From the NCBI GenBank assembly GCA_013180625.2, contig SNVD02013895.1, positions 124,001-188,000 on the forward strand: DNA of 64,000 nt, written 5' to 3'. Position numbers and translations under genes: made by a program. Positions 25,166 to 38,180 of this stretch are shown here, piece by piece. The DNA comes from Boswellia sacra. Its lineage: Eukaryota > Streptophyta > Magnoliopsida > Sapindales > Burseraceae. Below the pieces are notes generated by a model. That model searched no databases. It was not told where the DNA came from and saw only the letters and a program-made list of their open reading frames with translations. Position 1 is the first letter of the stretch. Each line of letters begins with the position of its first letter.

Positions 25166-28027
25166 CTACATCTCGTTGACCGTAATCTCGGAGGATGGCT
25201 CAAGTTCAAATAGTTGCTTCATATTAAGAGGTGTTGTAACATACGTTCCTCCGTACCAAAATAATTCAGATAACTGAGAGTTACCTTTGTCTGTAAGATG
25301 ATCACCATCAAAATACACATAATCATTAGGATTTTTACATAAATAATAATCTCCAATTCCGCAATCAGTTCCATGATATATTCCGCTACCACAACATGCC
25401 ACATCTCCTACTTTGAAACCTTCAAAAACAAAAGAAAAAAGGAAGAATTTGTTTTAACATCTCATGGAGTCTCATTGTGATCTGATTGTAGGAGTATTAG
25501 GCAACAATCCTTCAACTATTTAACATGAGACTTCCGATTTAACAAAAGAGTGATTAACGTTGCCACCTTAACATTTGAGTGAAGTAAATTGTCTTCCTAA
25601 CCTTTCGGTAAAGTAACATGAAAACCTCCACTTTTTAAATACCGTTAGTCTATCTATTAAATATTAGAAAAAGACAATTTTGCGTTTATTTATACAATAA
25701 GATTTCTTTATTTATTTCTCTTCATAAGGAGGAAAATTTTAAAAACATTAATTTTTATTTACAAACCATCAAACTATTTTCTTTTTAATTTTTATTTTTA
25801 AAAAATATAATTTTTTAAAAAATAAAAATTAGAAAGATAACCATTTACACTACCATTTTCATTTATCCAAAAACAATTTTTTTAATTTTTATTTAAAAAA
25901 TTATTTTTTTTACAAACCATCTATATGAAACATTTTCTATAAAAATTTAAAAAAAAAAGAATTTTTTGAGACCTGTTAGTTTTTTTTTTTAAATACCTTT
26001 ATAAAGAGAAATAAATATAGAAATCTTATAATATAAATGAGAGCAAAATTATTTTTTTATAATATGTTTAACAGATAGACTAACGGTATTTGAAAATTGG
26101 AAGTCTTTATATCACTTCATCGAAGGTTTAAGGGAGGTGTACTTCCCCGAAATGTTGGGGGTGGTAATGTAAATACACTTTTAAAAAATGAGAATATTGC
26201 ACATCTGGTAACTCACCATATTTCCGGGGGTTAAGGCCTAAATCCAAAAGTAAATTGAAGTAATCAAATATTAAATATTTGAATGCTGGTAATTCGCTCT
26301 CTAATTTTGAGGCAACATTAGAGAGGGCATCGTTGTGTAGTCTTGCCAATGACTGAACTTCTTCTAAACATTCATCTTTGCCAACATTGTAGGATTGTTT
26401 GGTCCTTGAAGAGCAACCGAGGGGCGCAACGCTTTGAAATGCAAACTTCCTTCCTCCTATTTCATAAATTTCCTGAGACATAAATAGATCAATGAAAAGA
26501 AAACATGTTGAGCATGCAAAAACGCCAACACAGTAAACGAAATTATTCTGCCAGTGATGGTTTAGAGGCGAGTTTACCTTGACCACATCTGTTATGTTCC
26601 CGATCACCTGTTCTACATATTCAAGCTTCTGTTATTCTGTAGCATTTGGGTAATTACCTATAAATATCATGTAATCAACACCTCCAATGCTAGACAGGTA
26701 GACTGCACTCTTTAGCAGCTTCTTTGCCTCTGCATCACCTAGCTGCTTTTCCAACGAAATGGCCACCTCCTTAAAATAGCTTAACTGTATTTCGAGGTTA
26801 AGCTGGACCAAAAAAAAAAAAGAAAAAGAAAAATTCCAAAACATTCAAGTAATTTAAGGATAAATGTAATGAACTTTAATTTCTGAACATTTTGATTTCT
26901 CAAACTGGATTGCCTTCTAAATATACTGTACCGTATATGGATTATTATCTGGAATAACACTAGCTCCAGCACTGGCGAAGTTGGCTCCATTAATGAACTG
27001 ATGTTCGCCAGGAGCTAAGTAGGGTTTCCACAAAGGTAGGTTTGCACGGAGGGCTGCAATCCAAGAAAGCAGCGAGAACCAATTGCTCGCCATTATATAT
27101 CACACGCTTTGAAAAATAAATAATAATTATTATAATAACTCTATTCATTCTTCCTTTTTTTCCCCTCTCAATTTTCCGCTTACAAGTACTAAAATCCTTG
27201 CTTTGTTTCTTATATATATTTTCTTACTCCCTATTGTAAAAGTTATGTCTTTTTTTTCTTTTTTCAATTCCCCTTTTTCTTATAGTTTGAATCATTTTCT
27301 GGAAAGTTTCTATATATTACCCAATCTCTCCAAAACCTCAAGTGAGGTCAAAGTCAAACAACCCTTAAACAAAAGTAGGCAGCGGGGGAGCCACATATGG
27401 ATAAACATATATATGTGTGTGTGTGTGTGTGTGTGTATGTGTGGCTGGGCTGGCTTTGGATCTTGTTAAAATTTTTCCGTATATAAATAGTTCATCTTGC
27501 TCTTGGCATGTGTATCTTAATACATTTAAGACTTATATATATATACACACACACACACACAAAAAGGGGTGATGACCTCTCAAAAGAGGAAACAAGAAAG
27601 AGTAAAAGCCAAGACATGTAACTGGTTCTCATTATCAAATCTTCTATATATATAACTCATGACTAGTCCCCTGGAAAATCCGAAAATACAGCAGCTTACC
27701 AATGAAATCTGGGATCAGACGGCCATCGGAGAATCTTCCAGTTGGACGCTTGAAGTAGGTCTCCCCGTATGGTGGGAAATTTGCCTTAAAATCAATACTG
27801 ATATTAAGGAAGTTATTGTTTCCAGGATCATACTCGGAGTCCCCGAAGACAAACAGGGCAGCATGTTTCTCAGGCTCGGTGCACGTAGTCTCTGTAGCCT
27901 GCTTCAGGGTGCTTGTTGTGGGCAGAGTTCTAGCAAAAAGTATTGATGAGACACAAAGAAGGAATAGTAAACCAAAACTATTCATAGCTAACGTTACCAC
28001 TTTTTTAATTTTATCTGAGTTCCCCAA
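25166..28027 (-). pseudogene. GDSL-1: GLIP-type GDSL esterase/lipase with an in-frame nonsense codon
   Basis: Five exons with GT-AG borders: 27700-28027, 26932-27053, 26578-26802, 26217-26472, 25166-25419 (394 codons plus stop). The N-terminus has a hydrophobic signal peptide, then block [23 protein letters not shown], block II GANFASAGA, block III region SSIGGVDY (Val for the usual Asn) and block V YFDGDHLT with the catalytic Asp and His. Exon 3 contains a TAA at 26632-26634, between NATE and QKLEYVE, where the paralogues have Ser or an equivalent codon. Everything else stays in frame, so the lesion is recent, a sequencing error or a stop-containing allele. Known family: secreted SGNH hydrolases, some (Arabidopsis GLIPs) active in defence. 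This copy would give a protein truncated before block V. Confidence 0.85.
27414..27436. repeat. (TG)n microsatellite
   Basis: Perfect TG/GT run in intron 1 of GDSL-1. A second dinucleotide run, (AC)n, lies at 27545-27560 in the same intron. Confidence 0.95.
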
Positions 28028-29300
28028 GTTTGACCTACTTATAATGGCACTTGACGACCTCTCATCGTCTTAAAACGACAAAAGAAAATTCGATTAAGTG
28101 TAGTCCAGTTACAGACAAATTAATCATAATAATATGAAATTAGGGACCTACAAATACAGTTAGTTGCATTCTCATATTAAATGTTTGAGATATGATTAGC
28201 AATATACAATTACTGGAAAGAGTAGCACGAGTGAGAAGAAAACTTGCGGTAGATATCCGGCCTGTGCGAGCATTAACTTTATCTTGAAACCTGTAGACAG
28301 CGTAAGCCCACTGGATGTGACATTAAGCATCAATCTAAATTTCAATGCCTGTGTTCGAAATCCACAAACACTATAATTTTTCCACGGAAAATGTTACCTT
28401 ACGGTCACACCAGACAGCCAAAACTGGGTAGTCGAGAATTATCTCACTGGGTCTGATTGCTAAGTCCAAGCTTTACAAGTTCACTACATCCCTATCTAGT
28501 TAGGAGGCTTCATTTTTCTCTTTATGTTTTATTTAATAAACTTTTCTTATAGTATCAAAGGTTTGCAAAAAAGTGACTTAAGCCTACTTGAAGGAGTGTT
28601 CTTTTTTGGTGCTTTAAAATTAAGAAAAGGGTTAATAAGAAGAAGAAACGACTAATCAATTGTACAAAGATGATACAGAAGCCACTAAGTGACAATGCAA
28701 CAAAATTATAGTTGACAATGCAGTTAGAGATATGACACTGCGAATTGGAATACTGTTGGGCAGTGGCAAACTATTTCTGAAAATCTGATTGTGAAATCGC
28801 AAATGAATGGATTGAATTTCTCGTTCAACATGAATTGATTACAGATGTAGTAATAAGGTTAATTTAGCACGTCATTGAGATTTTGGAGACCACATTTTGA
28901 ATCCAAATCTGGTCTTCTATGCTACATATTTTTCAATGCAATTTATATTCAATATCAATAATATATTCTTTTCAAAATTTAAAATAATTCAAAATCAATC
29001 ACATATTCTTAAATCTAATTAAAAACAAAAATACAAAATCACAAAACGAACACACCAATAAATTTGTAAGTTGTCGAGAAAGTTTGATTTTGTGTCACTC
29101 GGCAAGTACTTTTTATATTCTAAATTAACGTTCCCCTCTTACAGAAACAAAAATCTCAGCAGTATCAAATTTGAGTTACAGCTGCAAGTTGACGTAAGAT
29201 TGCGTTTCAATCGAGAGAAAGGCTCAGAGGGCGGAGCCATGTTCATGGCTAACGTGGCCGTAGACCCCAAACTTGCAAAAAAAATTCCGAAGTAGCTATA
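28028..29300. other. Upstream region of GDSL-1
   Basis: No gene. A stretch at about 28255-28370 (GGCCTGTGCGAGC...CTTGAAACCTGTAGACA) resembles 56830-56930 and 61205-61240, a recurring upstream block of the GDSL cluster. A 74-codon frame at 29071-29295 has no recognisable motif. Confidence 0.4.
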
Positions 29301-30372
29301 TTATTCCAGCAGATTCAATATTATTAATTTGTCCATTTTGGCCTCGCCAAAAAAAATTGTTAGTTCATATAATTATGGGTATATTAGACATTGTAAATTA
29401 AATGGTCCCCTATTAAAGAAACTTCAATACTCATTTGCCGTTCCTTTTATTATTATAAAAATATTTACTTTATTTTTCCTATGTAAATACTAATTTATCT
29501 TTCTCTTCCTATTTTAATAATAATAAATTTTACTCCCTTCAAGATAAAAAAGCAATTTACCTTTTCTCTCATCTTGCTTTATTTAACCATCTAAACCATC
29601 TACGAAGAATATTCGACTTCTCTCGAGTTAAAAAACTACTCCATAAAAGACTAAAAAATTTAAAAGTTTTCAATCAATCCTTGCTTCTCTTTGCTATCTA
29701 TGCAATTTCAACCTCTTGTATCAATTGAAGCAGGGGTTGAATATTTTCAACATTTTTCAAATATTATTATATAAATTAGATAAATTACGATTTGAAACTT
29801 CTTTTCTAAGTCAAAATCATAATTTAGAAGCTTGCATTCATTTTTAAGAATTATATTGTCTTCTTAAAACAAAATGCAAGAGGAGATTAAAATGTTGTAT
29901 GAGTTCTTTACAAACTCAATGATTTTATACATTCATAGGAGGAAGCTAAAATATTTAGCATGGAATTAATTATAGATGATTTTTTAAGTTCAAAAAAAAA
30001 AGTCAATTTCTATTTTGATACATGAATAAATAAAGCTTTGAAGATTTTCATTTTTGCCTCTATTTATCATATGTTAGAAAGTAGAAAAATTTTTTTATTC
30101 AATTTTAAATATAACTTTTAGTATGTATTTTTATTTTTGTTGTATTTAGAAAAAGGTCATGACTAAAATTGCCCCAACATGCTAGCTCCGCCCCTAAATG
30201 CTCAGAAATAAAGGTAAAAAATATTTATCTTCAAAATGATCCCAAAAAAAAATGCTCAGAACATGAATATTTACATGTCTATATATCCCAAAATTATAGT
30301 ACATTTTCTGAGTTTCTCAATCAGTAATTACATGATCTAAGAATAAATTCATCTCGAAATGATGATTTATTC

Positions 30373-32582
30373 CTAGGCTGATGCACCATCATATTCCGGA
30401 AACATTTTTATCTCATCAAGTTCGAGTTCAAACAGTTGCTTCATATTAAGAGGTGCTGTCACATTCGTTCCCCCACTCCAAAATAGTTCAGCCAACTGAG
30501 AGTTTCCCTTTTCAGAAACATGCTCACCATCAAAATAGACATACTCGTTAGGATTATTGCATAACTCATATTCTCCAATTCCGCAATCGGATCCACGATA
30601 TATCCCACATCCACAACATGCAATGTCTGCTTCTTTGAAACCTTCAAAACAAGATATATCCCATTTACAGAAGTTACCTCAAATAACTAATTATGTATTA
30701 TATTTGTGCAATTCTAATCTAAGATAGTGTTGAAAAGTCTTCCTTGTGATGTAGAAGGTAGGCACCTCCCATGGGGTAGGTGAAGGTAGGTGTGTTAGGT
30801 ATGTTAGGTGTGTTAGGTGAAGGTTAGGTGGCCAACCTCACCTAACATGTTGAAATTTGATGCAGAAATCCTCCTATAAATAGAGGACGGTTCCACAGAG
30901 TTTAGGCATTCCAAAGAGGATCCATAACCAGAAAGTTGTGAGAGGTAGAGAGCCAAAGAGCTCCAGGAAAATGTGTTAGGGGAGTTTTTTTTTGTATAAT
31001 TCTTGTATTCGAATTTTTTAAGTAAATAAGAGTTATTTTTCTCCCAGAATCTATTCTAAGTGTTCATTGCATCCCAATAGATAAACAAAGTTTACAGCTC
31101 ATTCATCATGAATGCATATTTATTGTAAATTTTAAAAAAGCTTACCATATTTTAAAGGGTTGGAAAACTAAATCCATTAGTGAGCTGAAGTAATCAAAAA
31201 TTATATACTTGAACGCTGGTAGTCGACTCTCTAATTCTGTATCTGCAGTAACCAAGGCATGGTTGTGTAGTCTTGCAAGTGCTTGAGCATCCTCCGAACA
31301 TTCAGTTTTGCTAAGATTGTTTGCTTGTTTGACTTCTGGGGAGCACCCAATTGGTGCAACATTCTGAAATGCAAACTTCCTTCCTCCCATTTTATATATT
31401 TCCTAAAAACAAACAAGCGAACACGTGGGTGAAAAACTTAAAAACTCAATTTCCCAAATATAAGCCCAATTACAGGGAATCAGCAGGGTATTTTAGCACC
31501 TTCAAACAATTTATCATAAAAGATATTTTTGTCTCTTAAGGTTGAAACTAAATAAGCAATAAAAAAAATAATATTAATAAGGGTCTCACTAAAAATTAAA
31601 ATGCCCATTCAACTTGACCAATCAAACCCATTCAAACAATGTTTAATTACTTTTAACTGGTGATTGAGTAGAGATAATTTACCTTGACCACGTGTGTTAT
31701 GTTTCCGATTACCAGTTCTACATATTCTTGCTTCTGAGATGCGGTAGCATCGGGGTGACGATTGCTAAAGAGCCAGTAATCAACACCTCCAATGCTAGAC
31801 ATGTAGACTGCATTCATTAGCAGCTTCTCTGCCTCTGCATCACCAAGATGCTGTTTCAACGAAGTGGCCACCTCCTTAAAATCTCTTAACTGTATTTCAA
31901 GGTTAAGCTGGGAAAAATCCAAAACATGGTCAAGCAATTTTGAGCAACCATATTTATATTAAAAACCTTTTAACGCCAATATTACTTATGCAGTGACATA
32001 CCGTATCTGGATTATTATCAGCAAGAGCACAAGCCCCACCGCCTGCAAAGTTGGCCCCATTGATGAATTGATGTGGTCCGGGCCCCACGTATGGTTTCCA
32101 CAAAGGTAAGTTTGCATGCAAGGCTGCAGCCAAGAAAGCAACAAGAATAAAATGACAAATATTTGGATTGGATTTCTATCTAGTACTGTTCCAGGTACCA
32201 TCATGAACTTTACGCATCTTTTTTGAAGAAAGCGACTGAGTCTTACTTGATAGATAAACATACCAATGAAATCAGGGATCAAACGTCCATCGCAAAATCT
32301 TCCGGTTGGAAACTTGAAGAAGGTCTCCCCATATGGCGGAAAATTTGCCTTGAAATCAATGCTGATATTGAGGAAATTATTGATTCCGGGATCGTATGGA
32401 GAGTCCCCAAAGACAAAGATGGCAGCATGAGTATGTTTCTTAGGTTGCTTGGACTCTGATGCAGCCTGCCGGGAGGTCGTTGCAGCAAGAGTTCTAGCAA
32501 AAAGTGGTGATAAGAGAAAAAAAAGGAAGCAAAAACTTTTCAAATCCACTAACACAATCTCTTCTATTTTCACCCACTTCAT
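30373..32582 (-). pseudogene. GDSL-2: GDSL esterase/lipase with a one-base frameshift in exon 4
   Basis: Exons: 32264-32582, 32002-32123, 31683-31907, 31146-31402, 30373-30641. Signal peptide [20 protein letters not shown], block [15 protein letters not shown] (Ile for the second Asn of GNNN), block [19 protein letters not shown], block V YFDGEHVS. Exon 4 is 257 bases against 256 in every complete minus-strand copy. An extra C lies near 31165, changing LVFNPLKYG to LVFQPFKIW, and a stop follows soon after in exon 5 if intron 4 is removed. The catalytic Asp-His block would then be lost. Exon 5 also ends two codons early (GASA then TAG). Probably a recent pseudogene, or an assembly error at one base. 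Confidence 0.82.
30728..31076 (-). mobile_element. Solo LTR in intron 4 of GDSL-2 (349 bp)
   Basis: TG...CA ends (TGTTGAAAAG...GCATCCCA) with ATAG on both sides (30724-30727, 31077-31080). Contains TCCTATAAATAGAGGAC (near 30870), a typical plant LTR promoter motif on the plus strand, and a short GGTGTGTTAGGTATGTTAG minisatellite. The same insertion is present at 36320-36678 and 41896-42246, so it predates the triplication. The strand given is that of the host gene; promoter orientation is plus. Confidence 0.7.
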
Positions 32583-35500
32583 GGCATCTCATTATCTTAA
32601 TTTTAGAATACAATGAAATTAAAACAAATTAAATGATTATTTAAATGCGCTCTGACTTGGGAAAAATTGTAATTCTGTTCTAGTATGGGGTAATGTTGTA
32701 ACAAATTAAAATAATTTCAAATTATAAACTGTATTAGAAAATGTTAGATTTAATTATAATCTGCAATTGCGTGTGCATATTAAAAGTCCAAGCGTGAGTA
32801 GCAAAACATCCTTTCTAGGTGGAGTAACGTGACGCACAATAAAAATTCTGCTCCAAATATGCCCTGTACAAACAATAATTGCATTTTGATTGTCGTACTT
32901 CAAATCTATGGGCAGCCCTCATGGATATGTCACAACATATATATCAATCTGAACTTCAATGCTTGTGCTCAAAATCTTCCATCAACTATTCAAAGAAATT
33001 CCATCTGAAGTTCATACCAAATTGTCAAGTAAGTCTGGTGAATTCTGTTACTGTGCCATTATTAATTTGTCGGCAAGTCCATGCCTAAGTGTGCATGAGC
33101 ATTCTCGTACTAGATAGTAGATAAGTTTGATAAAGGCTGGCAGCGTAATAAACACCGTTGGATTACATGTACAACTTAATCCCAGGATCCGACGGCCTAG
33201 AAAATTACTGTACCTGTGCAGGGGATGGATCCTAGTACGACCCTCAGATTGGAGAAGAGTAGTATGATATGATGACAGACAAACATAAATCTAGGAAGTC
33301 CTGTATAAGCAATTAATAATTACACTTTGACGATGGAAATTTGAAACATGTGGCCATGCAGCTAGCAAGCCTACGAACTGCTGCAATTTAATAAATATAT
33401 TTTTAAATGAAAAAGTGAGGTATGATATGTTATTTACACTTTTTTTTTATTGTCACGGTCTCCTATTTATTGTATGAAAAAAAAGTAATTGTGAAGAGTC
33501 GAATCTAAGACTTCATTATGGTCTTCCCAACTCCCTCCTGAACCACCTTTATCGCTTGAACCAATCTATTATGAGTATATACTATTTACACACTCAACCA
33601 ACAATGTCAAAAGTTTTCAAATTTTAATCAAGGAAAATTAATCTCTTAAGATTCAAAACATATGATCTAAAAGGTCAAGAAAAATGCTCTTAGTTTAAAT
33701 TTTGTTAGAACGGGTGTGTTCTTAATTAATTGTGGGAAAGGCTCATTTAGATAGATTAATTTATTATGAATCAAGCGTCAACCGACCCATTAAGTGATTG
33801 ATTCACTAATTTGTCATTAGACTACCTAGGCGAATTTGACTTAAGGGCCCATATTGTAAATCAGCTACTTACCCTTCCTTGTGTGCACACTAAAGTGTTG
33901 TAAAACCAGAATAAAATATTTATCAAGTCCTAATTAAACTAGGAAATAATACGAAGGATATCTAAATGTCCAGGATAAGCTACTACCTTGCATACATAGA
34001 TTCTTTATACATAAACATTAAAAAAAGAAAATTTGGCCCACCCTAATAAAATTTTCTGGCTACGCCCTGGCTTCAGGGATCCATCTATTATGCTGATCCG
34101 ACACATGCTGATATTACAAGAACAAACGAAAATAGTGGCAGTATTCAAGGTAGCTCTTCTGCATAAGCAAACATCCAGCAGAGATAGGTGTGGAGATGAG
34201 TGAAATAGAATACTAACCGTTTGTTTGCACTTAAATCTAAATAGAAATATATAGTTATTGGAATTGGAAGAAGGATATTTACGGCAATAAGTAACATTTT
34301 TATTTAGTTAAATTTTAGTATTAGTGTGACATAACTTGATTATTAGATATTTGAAAGTTATTATCTATTAAAAAAAAAAAAAAAAAAAACCTTTTCATCG
34401 TAAGTTTTGGGGCCTCCACAAAATGTCAGATCTTGGGGAGAAATATTTTACGGGCCTGAAAATAAACTTGGACCCTAGGCAACTGCTCATGGGTTGAGCC
34501 GTCATGGGATACAAGCAAAAAAAGTTCGGGTGATAGTGTGGTTAATTCAACCCAGTAAAACTTTTTCTAAGCTTTTTTATTAATTTTTCAAAATTTAAAA
34601 GAATTTAAAATATAAATTACCAAAACATCCTAAGAGTTGTCGCTCTAGAATATCACTGGAAAATGTAAAACACGATAAATAATTTAGTGCACCACAGTCG
34701 TGTTATTGCCTTTCTTATTAGATTTTTTCACTGGGTGTTATTCAGTATTTCAGTATAATCATTTAATTCATTTCTTACTTTTTAAAAAGAGAAAGCAAAG
34801 TATTTTCAGAATAAATAAGATCAAAATTTTTAACAAGTTTTATCTTAAAATGGGTTTAAATTTTATAAAAAAAAATCCGAAATAGTTATATAATTCCATA
34901 TTCAATATTATTAATTTGTCCATTTTGGCCTCGACAAAAAAAAAATTGTTAGCGCATACAATTATGGGTATAATAGACATTGTAAGTTAAATAGTCCCCT
35001 ATTAAAGAAACTTCAATACTCTCTTGCCGTTCCTTTTATTATTATAAAAATATTTACTTTACTTTTCTTATGTAAATACTAATTTATCTTTCTCTTCCTA
35101 TTTTAATGATAATATATTTTACTCCCTTCAACATAAAAAAGCAATTTACCTTTTCTCTCATCCTGCTTTAAGGTTAACCATCTAAACCATCTACGAAGAA
35201 TATTCAACTTCTCTCAAGCTAAAAAAACTACTCCATAAAAGAGAAAAAAATTTAAAAGTGTTCAATCAATCCTTGCTTCTCTTTGCTATCTATGCAATTG
35301 CAGCCTCTTGTATCAAGTGAAGCAGGGGTTGAATATTTTCAACATTTTGCAAATATTATTATATAAATTAGATAAATTATGATTTGAAACTTTTTTTTAG
35401 GTCAAAATCATAATTTAGAAACTTGCATTCATTTTTAAGAATTATATTGTCTTCTTAAAACAAAATGCAAGAGGAGATTAAAATGTTGTATGAGTTCTTT

Positions 35501-35960
35501 ACAAACTCAATGATTTTATACATTGAGAGCAGGGAAATTGCTAAAATATTTAGCATGGAATTAATTATACATGATTCTTTAAGTTCAAAAAAAAAGTCAA
35601 TTTCTATTTTGATAGATGAATAAATAAAGCTTTGAAGATTTTCATTTTTGCCTCTATTTATCATATGTTAGAAAGTAGCAAAATTTTTTTATTCAAGTTT
35701 AAATATAACTTTTAGTATGTATTTTTTTTTTTGTATTTAAAAAAAAAAGGTCATGACTAAAATTGCCCCAACATGCTAGCTCCGCCCCTGAATGCTCAGA
35801 AATAAAGGTAAAAAATGTTTGTCTTCAAAATGATCCCAAAATAAAATGTTCAGGACATGAATATTTACATGTCTATATATCCCAAAATTGTAGTACATTT
35901 TCTGAGTTTCTCAATCAGTAATTACATGATCTAAGAATAAATTCATCCCGAAATGATGAT

Positions 35961-38180
35961 TTATTCCAAGGCAGATGCACCATCATATTCTGGAAACTTT
36001 TTTATCTCATCAAGTTCGAGTTCAAACAGTTGCTTCATATTAAGAGGTGCTGTCACATTCGTTCCCCCACTCCAAAATAGTTCAGCCAACCGAGAGTTTC
36101 CCTTTTCAGAAACATGCTCACCATCAAAATAGACATACTCGTTAGGACTATTGCATAACTCATATTCTCCAATTCCGCAATCGGATCCACGATATATCCC
36201 ACATCCACAACATGCAATGTCTGCTTCTTTGAAACCTTCAAAACAAGGATATATCCCATTTACAGAAGTTACCTCAACCAACTAATGTATTATATTTGTG
36301 CAATTCTAATCTAAGATAGTGTTGAAAAGTATTCCCTCTCATATGAAGGTAGGCACCTCCCATGGGAGGTAAGTGAAGGTAGGTGTGTTAGCTATGTTAG
36401 ATGAATGTTAGGTATGTTAGGTGAAGGTTAGGTGGCCAACCTCACCTAACATGTTGAAATAAGATGTAGAAATCGTCCTATAAATAGAGGACGGTTCCGC
36501 AAAGTTTAGACATTTCAGAGAGGATCCAAAACCAGAGAGTTTTGAGAGATAGAGAGTCAGAGAGCTCCAAGAAAAATGTGTTGGGGGAGTTTTTTGTACA
36601 ATTCTTGTATTCAAATTTTCTCTATAAATAAGAGTTATTTTTCTTCTAGAATTTGTTCTGAGTGTTCATTGCATCCCAATAGATAGACAGAGTTTACAGC
36701 TCATTCATCATGAATGCATTTTTATTGTAAATTTTAAAAAAGCTTACCATATTTTAAAGGGTTGAAAACTAAATCCATTACTGAGCTGAAGTAATCAAAA
36801 ATTATATCCTTGAACGCTGGCAGTCGACTCTCTAATTCTGCGGCTGCGGCAACCAAGGCATGGTTGTGTAGTCTTGCAAGTGCTTGAGCATCCTGCGAAC
36901 ATTCAGTTTTGCTAAGATTGTTTGCTTGTTTGACTTCTGGGGAGCAGCCAATTGGTGCAACATTCTGAAATGCAAACTTCCTTCCTCCCATTTTATATAT
37001 TTCCTAAAAACAAACAAGCGAACACATGGGTGAAAAACTTAAAAACTCAATTTCCCGAATATAAGCCCAATTACAAGGAATCGGCAGGGTATTTTAGCAC
37101 CTTCAAACAATTTATCATAAAAGATATTTTTGTCTCTTAAGGTTGAAGCTAACTAAGCAATAAAAATAATTATAATAATAAGGGTCTCACTAAAAATTAA
37201 AATGTCCATTCAACTTGACCAATTAAACCCATTCAAATAATGTTTAATTACTTTTAACTGGTGATTGATTAGAGATAAGTTACCTTGACCACGTGTGTTA
37301 TGTTTCCGATTACCAGTTCTACATATTCTTGCTTCTGAGATGCGGTAGCATCGGGGTGACGATTGCTAAAGACCCAGTAATCAACACCTCCAATGCTAGA
37401 CATGTAGACTGCATTCATTAGCAGCTTCTCTGCCTCTGCATCACCAAGATGCTGTTTCAACGAAGTGGCCACCTCCTTAAAATCTCTTAACTGTATTTCA
37501 AGGTTAAGCTGGGAAAAGTCCAAAACATGGTCAAACAATTTTAAGCAACCATATTTATATTAAAAACCTTTTAACGCCATTACTTATGCAGTGACATACC
37601 GTATTTGGATCATTATCAGCAAGAGCACAAGCTCCACCGCGTGCAAAGTTGGCCCCGTTGATGAATTGATGTGGTCCGGGCCCCAAGTATGGTTTCCACA
37701 AAGGTAAGTTTGCATGCAAGGCTGCAGCCAAGAAAGCAACAAGAATAAAATGACAAATATTTGGATTGGATTTCTATCTAGTACTGTTCCAGGTACCATC
37801 ATGAACTTTACGCATCTTTTTTGAAGAAAGCGACTGAGTCTTACTTGATAAATAAACATACCAATGAAATCAGGGATCAAACGTCCATCGCAAAATCTTC
37901 TGGTTGGAAACTTGAAGAAGGTCTCTCCATATGGCGGAAAATTTGCCTTGAATTCGATGCTGATATTGAGGAAATTATTGTTTCCGGGATCGTATGGAGA
38001 GTCCCCAAAGACAAAGATGGCAGCATGAGCATGTTTCTTAGGTTGCTTGGACTCTGATGCAGCCTGCCGGGAGGTCGTTGCAGCAAGAGTTCTAGCAAAA
38101 AGTGGTGATAAGAGAAAAAAAAGGAAGCAAAAACTTTTCAAATCCACTAACACAATCTCTTCTATTTTCACCCACTTCAT
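35961..38180 (-). CDS. GDSL-3: secreted GDSL esterase/lipase-like protein (398 aa)
   Basis: Five exons, all GT-AG: 37862-38180, 37600-37721, 37284-37508, 36748-37003, 35961-36235; the sum is 1,197 bases with no internal stop. Signal peptide at about residues 10-33. Block [15 protein letters not shown] gives the nucleophile Ser. Block V YFDGEHVSEKGN gives Asp and His. Block III reads SSIGGVDYW, with Val in place of the family Asn. Two further unusual changes are absent from GDSL-4: PTRRFCDGR where relatives have PTGR, and GANFARGGA where relatives have Ser or Gly at block II. The frame is open but activity is doubtful. Known family: extracellular SGNH hydrolases acting on acyl esters, several linked to pathogen response. 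The actual substrate here is unknown. Confidence 0.9.
36320..36678 (-). mobile_element. Solo LTR in intron 4 of GDSL-3 (359 bp)
   Basis: Orthologous to the insertion at 30728-31076, same ends and same ATAG flanks. A 65-codon frame lies across it on the minus strand and is not a gene. Confidence 0.7.

Larger units (their letters stand above)
29290..34870. repeat. Tandem triplication, unit A (~5.6 kb, carries GDSL-2)
   Basis: Starts near AGATTCAATATTATTAATTTGTCC (29309) and runs to the same phrase at 34890. It includes downstream flank, GDSL-2 and upstream flank. GDSL start codons are spaced 5,598 (A to B) and 5,567 (B to C). Unit A is more diverged from B and C than those two are from each other. 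Confidence 0.85.

Noticed and set aside
32223..32459. Plus-strand frames antisense to GDSL exon 1 (32223, 37821, 43388, 60536, 27659)
   Set aside because: Shadows of exon 1 on the opposite strand. They repeat because the exon repeats.
31986..32582. 198-codon frame covering GDSL-2 exon 1, intron 1 and exon 2 (and the same at 37584-38180)
   Set aside because: The frame reads through a 140-bp intron with good GT-AG borders and enters exon 2 out of frame. The five-exon model restores all family motifs.
36417..36614. 65-codon frames at 36417-36614 and 41985-42182
   Set aside because: Conserved only because both lie on the same duplicated solo LTR; antisense to its promoter motif, no protein family.
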